Assembly: GCA_002812745.2 (NCBI GenBank)
Contig: NCSJ02000604.1
Location: forward strand, 1-14,319
Reading direction: 5' to 3'
Source of the DNA: Scytalidium lignicola
Taxonomy: Eukaryota; Ascomycota; Leotiomycetes
DNA: 14,319 bases
Both the position numbers and the translations under genes were made by a program. The notes beneath the pieces are model-generated. The model was not told where the DNA came from. It saw only the letters and a list, made by a program, of their open reading frames with translations, and searched no databases. This document shows, in pieces, positions 1 to 8,727 of the stretch (position 1 is its first letter; each line of letters opens with the position of its first letter).

Positions 1-75
1 AGGAAGTGGGCAAGGGCAAATACTATGGGTAATGAAGTTGTTTTAACTGGCCATGGTGTAGCCATTGATTTAGAC
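1..75 (+). other. Open stretch at left edge, possible 3' end of an ORF
   Basis: Frame 1 is open from the first base to position 75 and then meets three consecutive stops (TAG TAG TAA at 76-84). The peptide ends ...GNEVVLTGHGVAIDLD. It could be the C-terminus of a gene or transposon ORF that begins outside the window, or chance. Base composition is normal, quite unlike the AT-rich block that starts near 234. I do not recognise the peptide, and 25 codons is too short to argue from codon use. Confidence 0.15.
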
Positions 76-120
76 TAGTAGTAATTCAGTTACTAGTTCA
101 ATTAATTAAGTAGTTTGCAT

Positions 121-202
121 ATGGCCTAGGCCATAGGCCAACTGTCAAATTGCTGTATGGCCTAGGCCGTTGGCCAACGGTCTAGGCAGTTGGCCAACGG
201 TC
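121..202. repeat. Cluster of short direct repeats and palindromes
   Basis: The 12-mer ATGGCCTAGGCC occurs at 121-132 and 157-168; it contains the 10-bp palindrome GGCCTAGGCC. The 14-mer GTTGGCCAACGGTC occurs at 169-182 and 189-202, with a diverged relative at 133-146, and contains the palindrome TTGGCCAA. The units are not evenly spaced (offsets 36 and 20), so this is not a simple tandem array. It lies about 30 bp left of an ambiguous base and of the abrupt change to AT-rich DNA. Function unknown; it may be part of a transposon end or a low-copy fungal repeat. Confidence 0.7.
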
Positions 203-239
203 AGGGTTGGCGTATAGCCTAGAACATATACCNTTTTTT

Positions 240-3170
240 ACTTAGTATAACTAATATAGACTATTTAAGTATATACCTTAACAATCTTATAAATAACTTG
301 GTTATACTATAAGGTAAAATATTAATTGTATACTAATTTGATCATCCTTTTATATTGTAGAAGATTCTTTTATAAGTGTTAATTGTTAAATCTTTCAATT
401 AGAACCCTTATTTCTTAACTAATGTTGAATTATAACATTTATACTAACATTTTAACTACTTATTAATAAGTAAGCTTTAGAAGATATTAGACTAAACTAG
501 TTATGATATTAACAAACAAGCCTTAGAGTACTTGATTAAGTGTTATGTTCATTGTTAATATTATAACAAGTTATTAAGATACTTCAGATTTAACCTTAAA
601 GACAACATTAACTTTAATTACTTTATTATTATAAATATCTTTTATATCTCTAGAAAGTTAGTTCTTTATGTTGTTAACAAGGATACTTGTTATTAAATTA
701 ACAAATAACTTTAGAATATTAATGTTAAATACACTTAAGATGTACTTTGAATGTATTAGATTAATACTTATTTAAGCCTTCTTAACTAGATTATTACTAA
801 CATTAAAAAGAACTTTATAAGTAAAGAATTTTAACAATATATTAATGTTATAAGAATTACTTTAAAGGTTGTTCTAATAGAAGTTTATAACTTTATTAGA
901 ATTGTTAAAAGGTATTATAACCTTATATAATATACTTACTAAATTATTATCATAAAGATTTGTAATATTAATAAAGACATAACTTTACAAATGACTTTTA
1001 AAGTTGTTAATAATTTAATAAGTTTAAATAACTTTATTCTTATACTTTTAATATATAATACTTATTCTTAAATGTTTAAATTCAATATTCCTTTTTTAAT
1101 AATTATTTAAAGGATAATTATAATTAAAAAGGTAATAGAAGAAATATACAAATTAAGAGTAAAATGTTAAGTTCAAAATACTCTTAACATATAGAATAAC
1201 TTAAATGTAGATAGTATTCATGACTTATTACTGAATTTACAAGTTCTTATGTAGAAGAAAGATAATACTAGCTAGAATAAGAGTTAAGAAAAACTATATA
1301 AGCTTGTTAGTATAGACAATGAATCTTGTGTATTAATACTATCTTATAATAACACAACATTCTGATTAACTTCTATAAAGCCTTATTTTATACTAATTAC
1401 AAAGCTTAACAATATTAAGCTATTAAAGGCTAGTACTAAAGATGTTAAAGAAGAGAAGAATATTAAGGGAAATGATTTTATAATTATTATACTATTACTA
1501 ATATAAGTTGTATAGTTTGTATAACTTGTTAAACATAAAAGAAAAAGACTATATAAGTATTTTATTAATACAAACTTGGTTAATATTATTATATTCATAT
1601 AAGATAATATTATTGTATTTATACAAGATGAACATTAATATATAACTTCTTGACAAGTTAAAATATCAAGGTTATTAAAGAAAGAAGTCTTTGAAATTAC
1701 TTTAATAACAAATATACTTAAAAGGGTATACATCTTCGATATAAGATTTATAAACAAGATTAAGAATAAAAGAATAAAAAAAAGCTTTTGAGAAATCAAG
1801 GCTTATAATATAAGTATACAATAATAAAGGAAAAGAATTAGTTTTAATTTAATCTTCAACTATTTAACATATTAACCAGAGAATTATTCTTTGTATTATA
1901 GTTATAAAGAATAAATTTATAAATTTATACTTAGAAGACATTTTTTTAAGCTTATATATAATTAATAACCTTGTTAAACTATAATTTTTATATATGATTA
2001 CTTGTTAAGCTTGCTTAACAATTATGCTTTTAGAAGAACTTGATCTTGAGGGTTATTAAGCTTTTATATAAAGTCCTTGAAGTTAAGAATTACTAGTTTA
2101 AAACTTATTATTTATATTATGTCAAAGAGCTTTTAATAGAGTAATCTACTTATAACTTATGCTTTTTGTACAATAATAACTTATTTAACCTTGTTAACCT
2201 TTAAACTAATAATATACTGTTTGTTAAAGACCTTGAGTTTACATAATAAGAATAAGTATAACTTCAAAAGGTTAAGTTTTTAATTAAGGAATAAGAGATT
2301 TTAACCTTTAAAAAGAGCTTTAAGTTTAACAATAGTATTATTTAATTACAAAACAACAAAATCATTCTTACTTAAGAGTACTAATATAATAACTTAAAGC
2401 TTATGAATAATAAATTAACGAATATAATAAGTTCTTATGGAATTATACACTAAAACCTTTTTATTAAAGAGTAATATGTTGTTTAATGTATAAGAAGAGT
2501 ATATATTATATTAGTTTATTAACTAAAAACTATATTTGACTTGTTAATTACAACTTAAGTTGTAAATCCAGATAAAAAGGACATTAAGGCTTTGAATAAA
2601 CAATTATAATAATAAATTAAGAATATTACCAGAGGTTTACACTTTATTAAATTAAACAAAAACACTTTATAACTATTAGTATTTACAAATACATCTTTTA
2701 TAAATAACAAGGACTTATCTTTGTAGATTAAGTATGTTTTAACTCTAATAAATGAAAAAGGAAATGTAAATATATTATATTAGTCCTTAATCAAGTATAA
2801 AAGGGTTACTTAAAGTATCTTAGCTTTTGAGCTTTATAGAATAGCTTATAAATTCAATATAAAAGCCTTTATCAAATCTACTATTGATAAGGCCTTAAAG
2901 ATCAACCTTTTACTAACTCTTTGTACAGATTTGAAATTACTTTACAATTGCCTTGTCAAGTTAAGAATTATATAAGAAAAGCACTTGATAATCAACATAA
3001 TATGCTTTTGCTAAGCTTATAAGTGATAAGAGATTACAAAGGTTAAATGAATATAGAAAATTATAAATTCAACTGATTTCATGACCAAGAAGAAGTCTTT
3101 GAATGCTTTAAAGTAATTAGTGAATACAAATAAAGTATAATTAGAAGTAATAGAATAGGTAAAACGTAGA
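240..3170 (+). pseudogene. Ty1/copia pol remnant (GAG-pre-integrase, integrase, RT, RNase H)
   Basis: Read in frame 1 from 240 to about 1780, frame 2 from about 1781 to 2050, and frame 3 from about 2052 to 3170, the sequence follows the fungal copia polyprotein almost residue by residue, with stops scattered through it. GAG-pre-integrase is at about 400-600, with a Cys-rich pair at 541-555. The integrase core is at about 601-1390; the segment usually read GIVERYH survives as IVKRYY (901-918). Reverse transcriptase spans about 1784-2400; it begins KAFEKSRLII (1781-1810), and its catalytic QTDD appears as stop-T-N-N (2202-2213). RNase H has CTDLKLLYNCLVKL (from 2922) and STDFMTK (3069-3089). 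The losses (Gln or Trp to stop, Asp to Asn, Glu to Lys) are C-to-T or G-to-A changes. The two frame changes lie at an A-run (about 1776-1783) and near 2050. The family assignment is established-knowledge pattern matching. Confidence 0.92.
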
Positions 3171-3229
3171 AGAAGTAACAGCAAAGTTTAAGCAATAGCT
3201 TGGAGTTAAGCCTAAATAGGTAATTAACA

Positions 3230-3462
3230 TGTGATCAGGAGAAAGCAGTGGATTTGAGCTTTTTACAGCTTTATAGCTTTTATACGATAGTTTGGCAATT
3301 TTCAGAATAGTTCTAGTGTTGGTAGACTAGTCATGTGTGGACATGATCAGTCATATGCTAGTTAGTCTTAATTAGGTAGTAAGGAGTTGTAGCCTTTAGC
3401 TACAGCTCTATCCCACCACCTTTACAATCAATCAACCATCAACACAACTAGTATATCACCCA
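3230..3462 (+). repeat. Candidate 3' LTR of the copia relic
   Basis: This segment starts TGTGAT (3230-3235), about 60 bp after the RNase H remnant, and ends ATCACCCA (3455-3462), so it has the TG...CA ends and near-inverted termini expected of an LTR, and about the length common for fungal copia LTRs. It is visibly less AT-rich than the interior. A start after the purine-rich AGGAGAAAG (3237-3245) is an alternative. Without the 5' LTR in the window the borders cannot be confirmed and no target-site duplication can be scored. Confidence 0.5.
3384..3408 (+). other. Hairpin near the end of the LTR
   Basis: GAGTTGTAGC (3384-3393) and GCTACAGCTC (3399-3408) form a 10-bp stem with one G-T pair around a 5-base loop CTTTA. 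It sits in the last third of the candidate LTR. A role in RNA 3'-end formation is possible, but that is inference only. Confidence 0.5.
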
Positions 3463-4126
3463 TAAAGTAATGTACTATGTGTTATTGGTAATGTACTGAC
3501 AATTATAATTTTAGTGTATTATAGTAATTATAATGCCTAAATTTAGTAATACATTTTAGTGTAATAATTACAAAGCATAGATAGCCTGAAATTACAGAGT
3601 GAATACTGCTTAAAATTTGTGAGCTATATTATTACATACATATCAGCCGGCCGATTCATGAGTTACTTTTATTTACGTATGAGCCGGAACATAATTATTT
3701 CATTATGTAAAAAAGGTTCTCTCTTGAGAATGCAGGCACACAAAGTGGCTGAACACTAAACGGTGTAAATATTGGTAATCCGTCTTCTATCCTCTTTCTA
3801 TATCCACATAAAGTGAGAGCTTACGCCGCTACATAGGGACAATATGGTAAGCCAAGACTGTTTTTACAGGATCATCCTCACAGCGTGGCTGAGTTGAAGA
3901 AATCGTCATCCAACCATATGATTAGCTTCTCCCAAGTGGGTCATGCGATACACACGTACAATAAGCTTCTGTGGGGCAGGAGGAGCGGAAAAGGCGCTGG
4001 GACTAAGCTAGTAGGCGTATTGTATTTACTGTGGTATCACTTTCAAAAAGCAGTAACAGATCGCACTAGGTGATATCGATGGGAAAGTTGCTTTGAATTG
4101 TTATTGAGAAGAGTGAACGATTTGCA
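3463..4126. other. Intergenic stretch, no convincing gene
   Basis: It is moderately AT-rich. TTTTAGTGTA occurs twice (about 3511 and 3553) with nearby AATTATAAT-type repeats. An open frame at 3885-4073 (62 codons) starts only at GTG and ends in a hydrophobic segment (LVGVLYLLWYHF). It has no family I recognise and no spliced extension I could justify. I treat the stretch as non-coding or as old transposon flank. Confidence 0.5.
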
Positions 4127-4255
4127 ATGCCAGACTCTACACAAGTAGAAGCTATCATTGTTTCAGTTGCAACAGCGAGGGCGTTGACAAGTCAAATAAC
4201 GCCTGAGATCGACGTTACTGCGGTCAGCTTATTTGCTGATGCTTGCTTATATTGA
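4127..4255 (+). CDS. Doubtful 42-residue ORF
   Basis: An ATG at 4127 opens a 42-residue frame that closes with TGA at 4253-4255. It begins MPDSTQVEAIIVSVATARAL and ends VTAVSLFADACLY. Codon choice is not obviously skewed and no intron is needed. I recognise no domain, signal peptide or membrane segment. It is short enough to be chance, or a fragment of a decayed gene; no neighbour supports a role. Confidence 0.15.
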   Translation: MPDSTQVEAIIVSVATARALTSQITPEIDVTAVSLFADACLY

Positions 4256-5399
4256 AGTAGTATTTCGATTGACGTGTAGAACTCGACTAGAGCAAGTTAT
4301 ATACGGTACTCTAACTCATTTTGGCCCCACTGGATGTTTTTTTTTGTAAACAGCTAGAAGAAATCGACAATAATAACACCAGAATTGTGACGATCGATAA
4401 ATGGTAATATGGTTATAAATAGTGAAGTAATTACTAAAGCTTTGTAATTTAATTAAGATTTTCTTATTGACTAGAGATTCATTTATTTACTGATTGTACT
4501 TAATGAGTCATTCTGTTGCGATAGGCAAATTATGAATAGTGGATATGTCGCATACAGCAATACTCAACAACCCCACTATTAGCTCTGTTGATTAAGTAAA
4601 AATATAGTTGATACGGCCGTTAGTTGACCGCTACTCTATATATATATTAGATCCTAAACCTGTGGTTCCCCAAGACAATCCTTCTGAACCTCTCCCTACA
4701 TTATTGCAAGTCAACACATATAGAAAGAAGCCGGGGGTTCATTAACTTGGGCTAACCATGACCTTAGCCTTATGATTATTTACAGTTGTGACTGAAGCAT
4801 TTTGTTATTGAAGCTATATCACATCATAAGTAAAACTAATATCTAAATCGCCAGAGAAAACCCTGATTAAACTACTACTATGCCAAACCACCAGATATAG
4901 AGGAGGAAAACGTAATGATACTAAAGAAAAATGGTTCTATTGCAACAGGTCCCCTGAAGGGATCAGCTAAGAAGCAGTGCCTTAAGATCGGTAGTTGGTA
5001 TAATTATCAGTTGATCTCCTGAATACCTCCTGTTCAGCAAAGAAGCGCCGTACAGATACATCTCATAAGCGACCTTCAATCCTTATTTTTCAAGCTGCCT
5101 TTTTTTACGGCCATGAAGACATAGTATTTGGCATCACAAGAGAGCTTGACTAATTTTGTATTAGGCAGACATAGGAGTATCTTGCCTGCTCAAAGCTGTG
5201 CAGTTTGTGCCACAGAATTTGACTCAATAGCTTTCGGGGTTGCTTCTTTTGGATAAAAAGGCTTTTGCTCTAACTAGATAGACCCTGCACAGGCAATAGC
5301 CCCGCGAGCGGCACCCCCTAACTTCACGATTAGAGTATCATCCACAGAAGGGATTTCTAGGTATGGCCTAGATTGGAAGGTGATACCGGATTGTTGGTG
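4256..5399. other. Long intergenic stretch without a supported gene
   Basis: Both strands are broken by stops throughout. The only structure I can support is the dispersed repeat copy at 4525-4650. A CT-poor, AT-rich part (4330-4660) passes into more balanced DNA after 4700. A short run on the + strand near 4925-4965 (reading ...KEKWFYCNRSPEG...) vaguely recalls a zinc-finger segment but is isolated. No promoter or terminator can be called. Confidence 0.5.
4525..4650 (+). repeat. Dispersed repeat, copy A
   Basis: It matches 9033-9184 (copy B) in the same orientation. Shared blocks in the same order are GCAAATTATGAAT (4525-4537), ACTCAACAACCCCAC (4562-4576) and ACGGCCGT-type sequence (4613-4620) followed by a TTGAC..CTACT segment. 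Where the copies differ the change is usually C/T or A/G; for example this copy reads TATATATTAG at its right end where copy B reads TGTGTGTTAG. This fits two transposon or repeat fragments mutated separately by RIP. Weaker similarity may extend left to about 4445. The parent element is not recognised. Confidence 0.65.
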
Positions 5400-6737
5400 G
5401 TCAAATATAATTCTAGTCGCCATCTGCATACACGAATCTTAAGACACTCATAATGCCCGCCAATTTCAGATTCATCAAATATTCCCACCTTTGAGGGCCG
5501 GTATAGTCGCAACAATACAACTCCGAGTTGATGGAGCCGCGGCTCCGGATCCACTCCAGTTTATCCTCTTTGCTGAGCCTGGAGTTCCTGCGCAATAAGG
5601 GGTGCTGTGGGGGTTGTTGGAAGAGTATGTCAAATTGTCATTTATGGAAGAGTTGGGTATATCACTTCTATCTGTCACGCGAGACTAACACGCTTTTGAT
5701 TGAACTCACCTTCGTCAAGAGTCGCAGGTTTGCGCTTTTTGTGGCTTGAGCTCCGGCTTCTTGACAATATGGCAGCCTTTAATTCCTCTCTTGTGCAATG
5801 CTGCACCACCTCTCGGTACTCCTCATCTTCAGTGACTCGAACTATCACATCTCTCGACACACCGGCCTCGAGGGACTGTTGTATGATAGGAAATATTGCC
5901 TATGCGAAGCGCATGTAGAGGAACTGAGATGATATGCCCTTGAGTTCGATAATTCGGTTGTGGAACTGCTGGCCGAGGGAGTGTCTGGGATAAGAACTGG
6001 ACGACCCATTTAGATTCTTTAGGCACGATGACGAACTTCCGGTCATCAAATGCACTATGAAGATCTCTACGAAGAGAAACGGCATTGAAAATGTCGTTAA
6101 CAACCTAATCTCTAGAGAGATTCTTGTTCTGATTGTATTCCCCATACCATTAGCTTCAAACCACAGCACCTCGGCAGAAGGGCAGAAATGTGCTCTTTCG
6201 AAGTAGCCCATGCCCTCACTCTCTGATATTCGACAACATTTTTCGCGGGAAATAAAGAAATATGTAAGATTCGAAGCAGGCGGAGGTGCGTGGTCGCTAT
6301 ACGGGTCAAAAGCTGACGGGGCAAGCCAAATGGAAGGAAAGGACTCATGAGGAAAGGACCAGTCTCTGATGGACTTGTATATCGGATATTTGAGGATTTC
6401 ATCATGGTAGAAATAGTAGTTCTTTTATCTCAAAAGCTCATATTGCAATTCGACTTTAGGCCTCATCGAGTTGCAGGGTGAAATATCCCTTTGTGATATT
6501 CCCTGCCACCAGACTCCATACGGCCAAGACCGTACCATAGTGTAAACCGCCGCCTGCCCGGTCGAAGGCGTGCAGTCGCAGAAGAACATTTTGATTAAAC
6601 CCGTCGTCGTAGCCAAGGTGACGAAAGCGGATGACGTTGTTTGTGTGGCCAGAGTACTCCCCTTTGACGTGATGGGGATCAGCAGACGTTCGAAGCTTCG
6701 ATGGTTGGGTATCGTTGACAGGTACAACTGCAGCCAT
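5400..6737 (-). pseudogene. Broken fungal HNH-nuclease-domain gene
   Basis: The minus strand still reads as a fungal HNH-domain protein (HNH_2-like), but in pieces. A likely start is ATG at 6737, reading MAAVVPVND. N-terminal module: VIRFRHLGYDDG...HYGTVLAVWSLVAGN. After a frameshift near 6456-6470 and a TAA at 6425-6427 come YYFYHDEILKYPIYKS, RDWSFPHE and the nuclease core RAHFCP (6179-6196). A second frameshift near 6135 and a TAG at 6105-6107 precede NDIFNAVSLRRDLHSAFD, which carries the expected Asn and His of the motif, then FVIVPKE. A third frameshift near 5980 leads to GISSQFLYMRFA, with TAG (5900-5902) where the family has Trp. The acidic and Ser/Arg-rich C-terminus reaches about 5675 and a Cys-containing tail about 5400. 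Intron splicing cannot rescue all breaks because GT..AG borders are lacking there. The cellular role of this family is not established; a DNA-acting nuclease is the domain-based guess. Confidence 0.83.
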
Positions 6738-7313
6738 ACAAATATCCGACAATAGAGGGTGAATTCGATTCAATAGAGTGTTATGTGTCGCAAAGTATTC
6801 AAATCCTGTTATCGTAGGGATGCTGACGACCCAAGCACGACCAACAAAGGCGGTGACTACATTTGGCGGGCAGCACAGGCGATTTACCTTGTGCCACCTG
6901 ACCTCCAAAAACAACATCCAACCACTAATTACAAAAGGTTACTGATAATGATATAGATTGAAGAATATTTGCAGGCATAAAGATAGCACAAGAAGAATTG
7001 GATCGTTTATTAATTTGATTTCTAATCCTAAAGGGAAAGTATCGGGTTTTTAACACCGAATTGCGGCCAGGCTTACAAGTGCGCAAATCCAAAAAGTTTT
7101 AACACAATCCCGTGATACGTAACGACCGCTTACTATCCCGTGAGAAGAATCGCTATGTTGAGAAGCAGGCACACAGTCTCTAAAACTTAACTCAAAGAGT
7201 TGAGAGGGATTTCACCTCTCGTTTGGAAGGTTTTTTTTTTCTTTCTCTCCTGGCTTTCTTTTACAGAATGCTTGCTCTTGATCCCTTACTAAGAGCTTTT
7301 CGCCATAGTCCTT
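6738..7313. other. Divergent intergenic region between HNH pseudogene and SET gene
   Basis: A minus-strand open frame runs on to 6917 upstream of the likely HNH start, but that part does not look like the family and is probably non-coding. Two adjacent hairpins lie at 7189-7201 (AACTC-AAA-GAGTT) and 7202-7220 (GAGAGG, 7-base loop, CCTCTC). A T-run and pyrimidine tract (7231-7263) end in CTTTTACAG at 7266, which resembles a 3' splice site and may mark a 5'-UTR intron of the SET gene. An ATG at 7268 opens a 58-codon frame out of phase with the SET gene. Confidence 0.5.
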
Positions 7314-8139
7314 ATGATTCCACAACAGACTCGGCCAAGCGTAATAATAGCTTTAGTCCAGGCGATGAACGACACCACGAGCACTGGCACCCAGCTACCC
7401 CAGCCGTCTTGGGCACTCAATACTATGAGCACCCCTACCCTTGAACCATTAGAGAACTTTGACATCCCCATCACAATCGATGAGCTAAAAGTCTTGCACC
7501 TCGCTGCCTCAGCTCTTCCTCGAACATCTAGAGTTTCTGTAGCATCAAAGGATCTAGTATCACTTCGACACCCTGATACGCTTGGCACACTCATCGAGAT
7601 CCGTCACACTGAAAACAATGGCCTTGGCGTCTTCGCTCTTTGTGACATTCCACCTGGAACCGCGCTTCTCTGTGAAGCGCCACTTATAACATTGATCGAT
7701 ACCGGTGCGCGGGCCGACCCTCTCGACGTTGCCGTCAATTCTCTATCCCCCGAAAGACAAAAGTCATTTCTTTCTCTGCACCATTTCTCCCGCAACTTCA
7801 ACGAGTCACGCAACCGTAGCATCGTCTATAGCAATGGCTACTCTATCAAGTCCGATCTTGCAACAGGAGTCTTCGAGACCGCATCGAGGATCAACCATTC
7901 TTGTGTTCCGAATTCACATTATGTCTGGCAGGAGAGATTCGGAAGGTAAGTTCTCAATGTTGCTCCAATATCCATTCTCTCTGTCCATCAGATCTGACTA
8001 TATCTAAAGAATGGTATTCAGTAATCACTCCAAGATACTACAAGGCGAGGAAGTGACTGTTGATTACGGACATAGGAAGAGCTATCTGAAAAAGATATAT
8101 GGGTTTGAGTGTAGATGTGGAGGATGTCGTGAGGAGTAG
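7314..8139 (+). CDS. SET-domain protein (putative lysine methyltransferase), two exons
   Basis: Exons 7314-7945 and 8010-8139 join to give 253 residues. The 64-bp intron has GTAAGT, a CTGAC branch site (7994-7998) and AAAG. SET proteins transfer a methyl group from S-adenosylmethionine to lysine in histones or other proteins; the substrate here is unknown. The SET N-terminal part is seen at about 93-125 (IEIRHTENNGLGVFA, then DIPPGTALLCEAP). The cofactor and active-site motif NHSCVPN is at 194-200, GEEVTVDYG at 223-231 with the likely catalytic Tyr230, and a post-SET type C-x-C-x2-C at 245-250. A TAA at 7290 blocks in-frame extension from 7314. Met38 (7425) is an alternative start that keeps the whole domain. 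The protein is compact and lacks the MYND finger of SMYD proteins. It is divergent from the HNH pseudogene, and no terminator can be called downstream. Family is sure; target is not. Confidence 0.9.
7946..8009 (+). other. Intron of the SET gene
   Basis: It is 64 bp, GTAAGT...CTAAAG, with branch site CTGAC 12 bases before the 3' end. It splits an Arg codon (AG|A). Reading through it instead would end the protein at once, before the GEEVTVDYG and Cys motifs, so splicing is required for a full SET domain. Confidence 0.9.
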
Positions 8140-8541
8140 TAGCTGCCAGAGTGTTGTTGTCGAGAATACACCCAAGATTAGGGGTTGTGGGGGGAAGAGA
8201 GATCAAAAAGACAGCTTGGACCCTAACGTTCCATAAGATTTGAAGGGGGATAATAGATAACTCTTACATATGGTGTGGTATTATTTGAATTAATCATTTT
8301 ATTATTCATAGCTTTTTTTTTCTGTCTTTCCTTTGCTGGATATTATAAAAATTAGTGGGAGATCTGCTGATTTGGTATTTAAGCCTTCATATTAGTGTAA
8401 TATACTTCCTCCATATATTTTTCACTCCTACCATGATTGTTTAAGCTTTTATATAAACTAGATGCTTCATAATCGCTTATATCCTAACGCTCAGCTTATG
8501 TTGGCTATGTTGTGGTGGCCTTGGCCTTGACCTTTAAAAGA
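8140..8541. other. Intergenic stretch downstream of the SET gene
   Basis: No coding frame can be supported. The sequence becomes AT-rich after about 8270, with a T-run at 8313-8321. It must hold the SET gene's 3' end, but I cannot place a polyadenylation signal with confidence. Confidence 0.5.
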
Positions 8542-8727
8542 TCATTCTCTAAGTGACCTCCACCAGATAGAGGGTTTGCGGAACTTATAAGTTCCCAGAT
8601 GTTGACGAGTCGTATGTGCATCAGGGATTTTGGGTTTTGTCCTCAAATGATACATATGCTTTTCAAGAACCTCAGTGGCCCGATGGTCAACGGGGTGAGA
8701 TGCCCTCAGCTCATCAGAGGAAGCCAT
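8542..8727 (-). CDS. Small hypothetical ORF, 61 residues
   Basis: The minus strand is open from an ATG at 8811 to TGA at 8542-8544 (89 residues). The second ATG, at 8727, has a good context (ACAATGGC) and starts MASSDELRASHPVDHRATEV, so I prefer it. The product is charged, with many His and Arg (HMYHLRTKPKIPDAHTTRQH) and two adjacent Trp near the end (KPSIWWRSLRE). No signal peptide, membrane segment or known domain is visible. Codon use looks more like coding DNA than the AT-rich flanks. It is convergent with the SET gene. It could be a small gene, a fragment of a decayed gene or a chance frame. Confidence 0.3.
   Translation of the reverse strand: MASSDELRASHPVDHRATEVLEKHMYHLRTKPKIPDAHTTRQHLGTYKFRKPSIWWRSLRE

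Larger units (their letters stand above)
240..3462 (+). mobile_element. RIP-degraded Ty1/copia LTR retrotransposon, 5'-truncated in this window
   Basis: The whole AT-rich block is explained as a dead copia-type retrotransposon on the + strand: pol remnants at 240-3170 followed by a candidate 3' LTR (3230-3462). Domain order (GAG-pre-integrase, integrase, reverse transcriptase, RNase H) is the copia order, not the gypsy order. Gag, protease and the 5' LTR are not visible, so the element is truncated near position 233, begins outside the window, or is misjoined there. The internal part is dominated by TpA with few CpA or TpG, which is the expected outcome of repeat-induced point mutation. No active protein can be made from it. 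Identification rests on my recognition of the residual protein pattern, not on a search. Confidence 0.9.

Noticed and set aside
121..202. Possible CRISPR-like array
   Set aside because: Only two or three short palindromic units with irregular spacing, in a eukaryotic genome; no constant repeat-spacer pattern.
1383..1598. Minus-strand 71-codon hydrophobic frame
   Set aside because: It lies antisense to the copia pol remnant in AT-rich DNA; Ile/Leu/Ser/Phe-rich products are what such composition gives by chance.
3885..4073. 62-codon + strand frame with a hydrophobic end
   Set aside because: It starts only at GTG, has no recognisable family, and I could find no credible upstream exon; the GTAAGC..ACAG pair just upstream would enclose only about 23 bp.
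4900..5100. Short + strand piece reading KEKWFYCNRSPEG, reminiscent of a transposase BED-type zinc finger
   Set aside because: It is isolated, stops follow at once, and no matching His pair or transposase core is visible.
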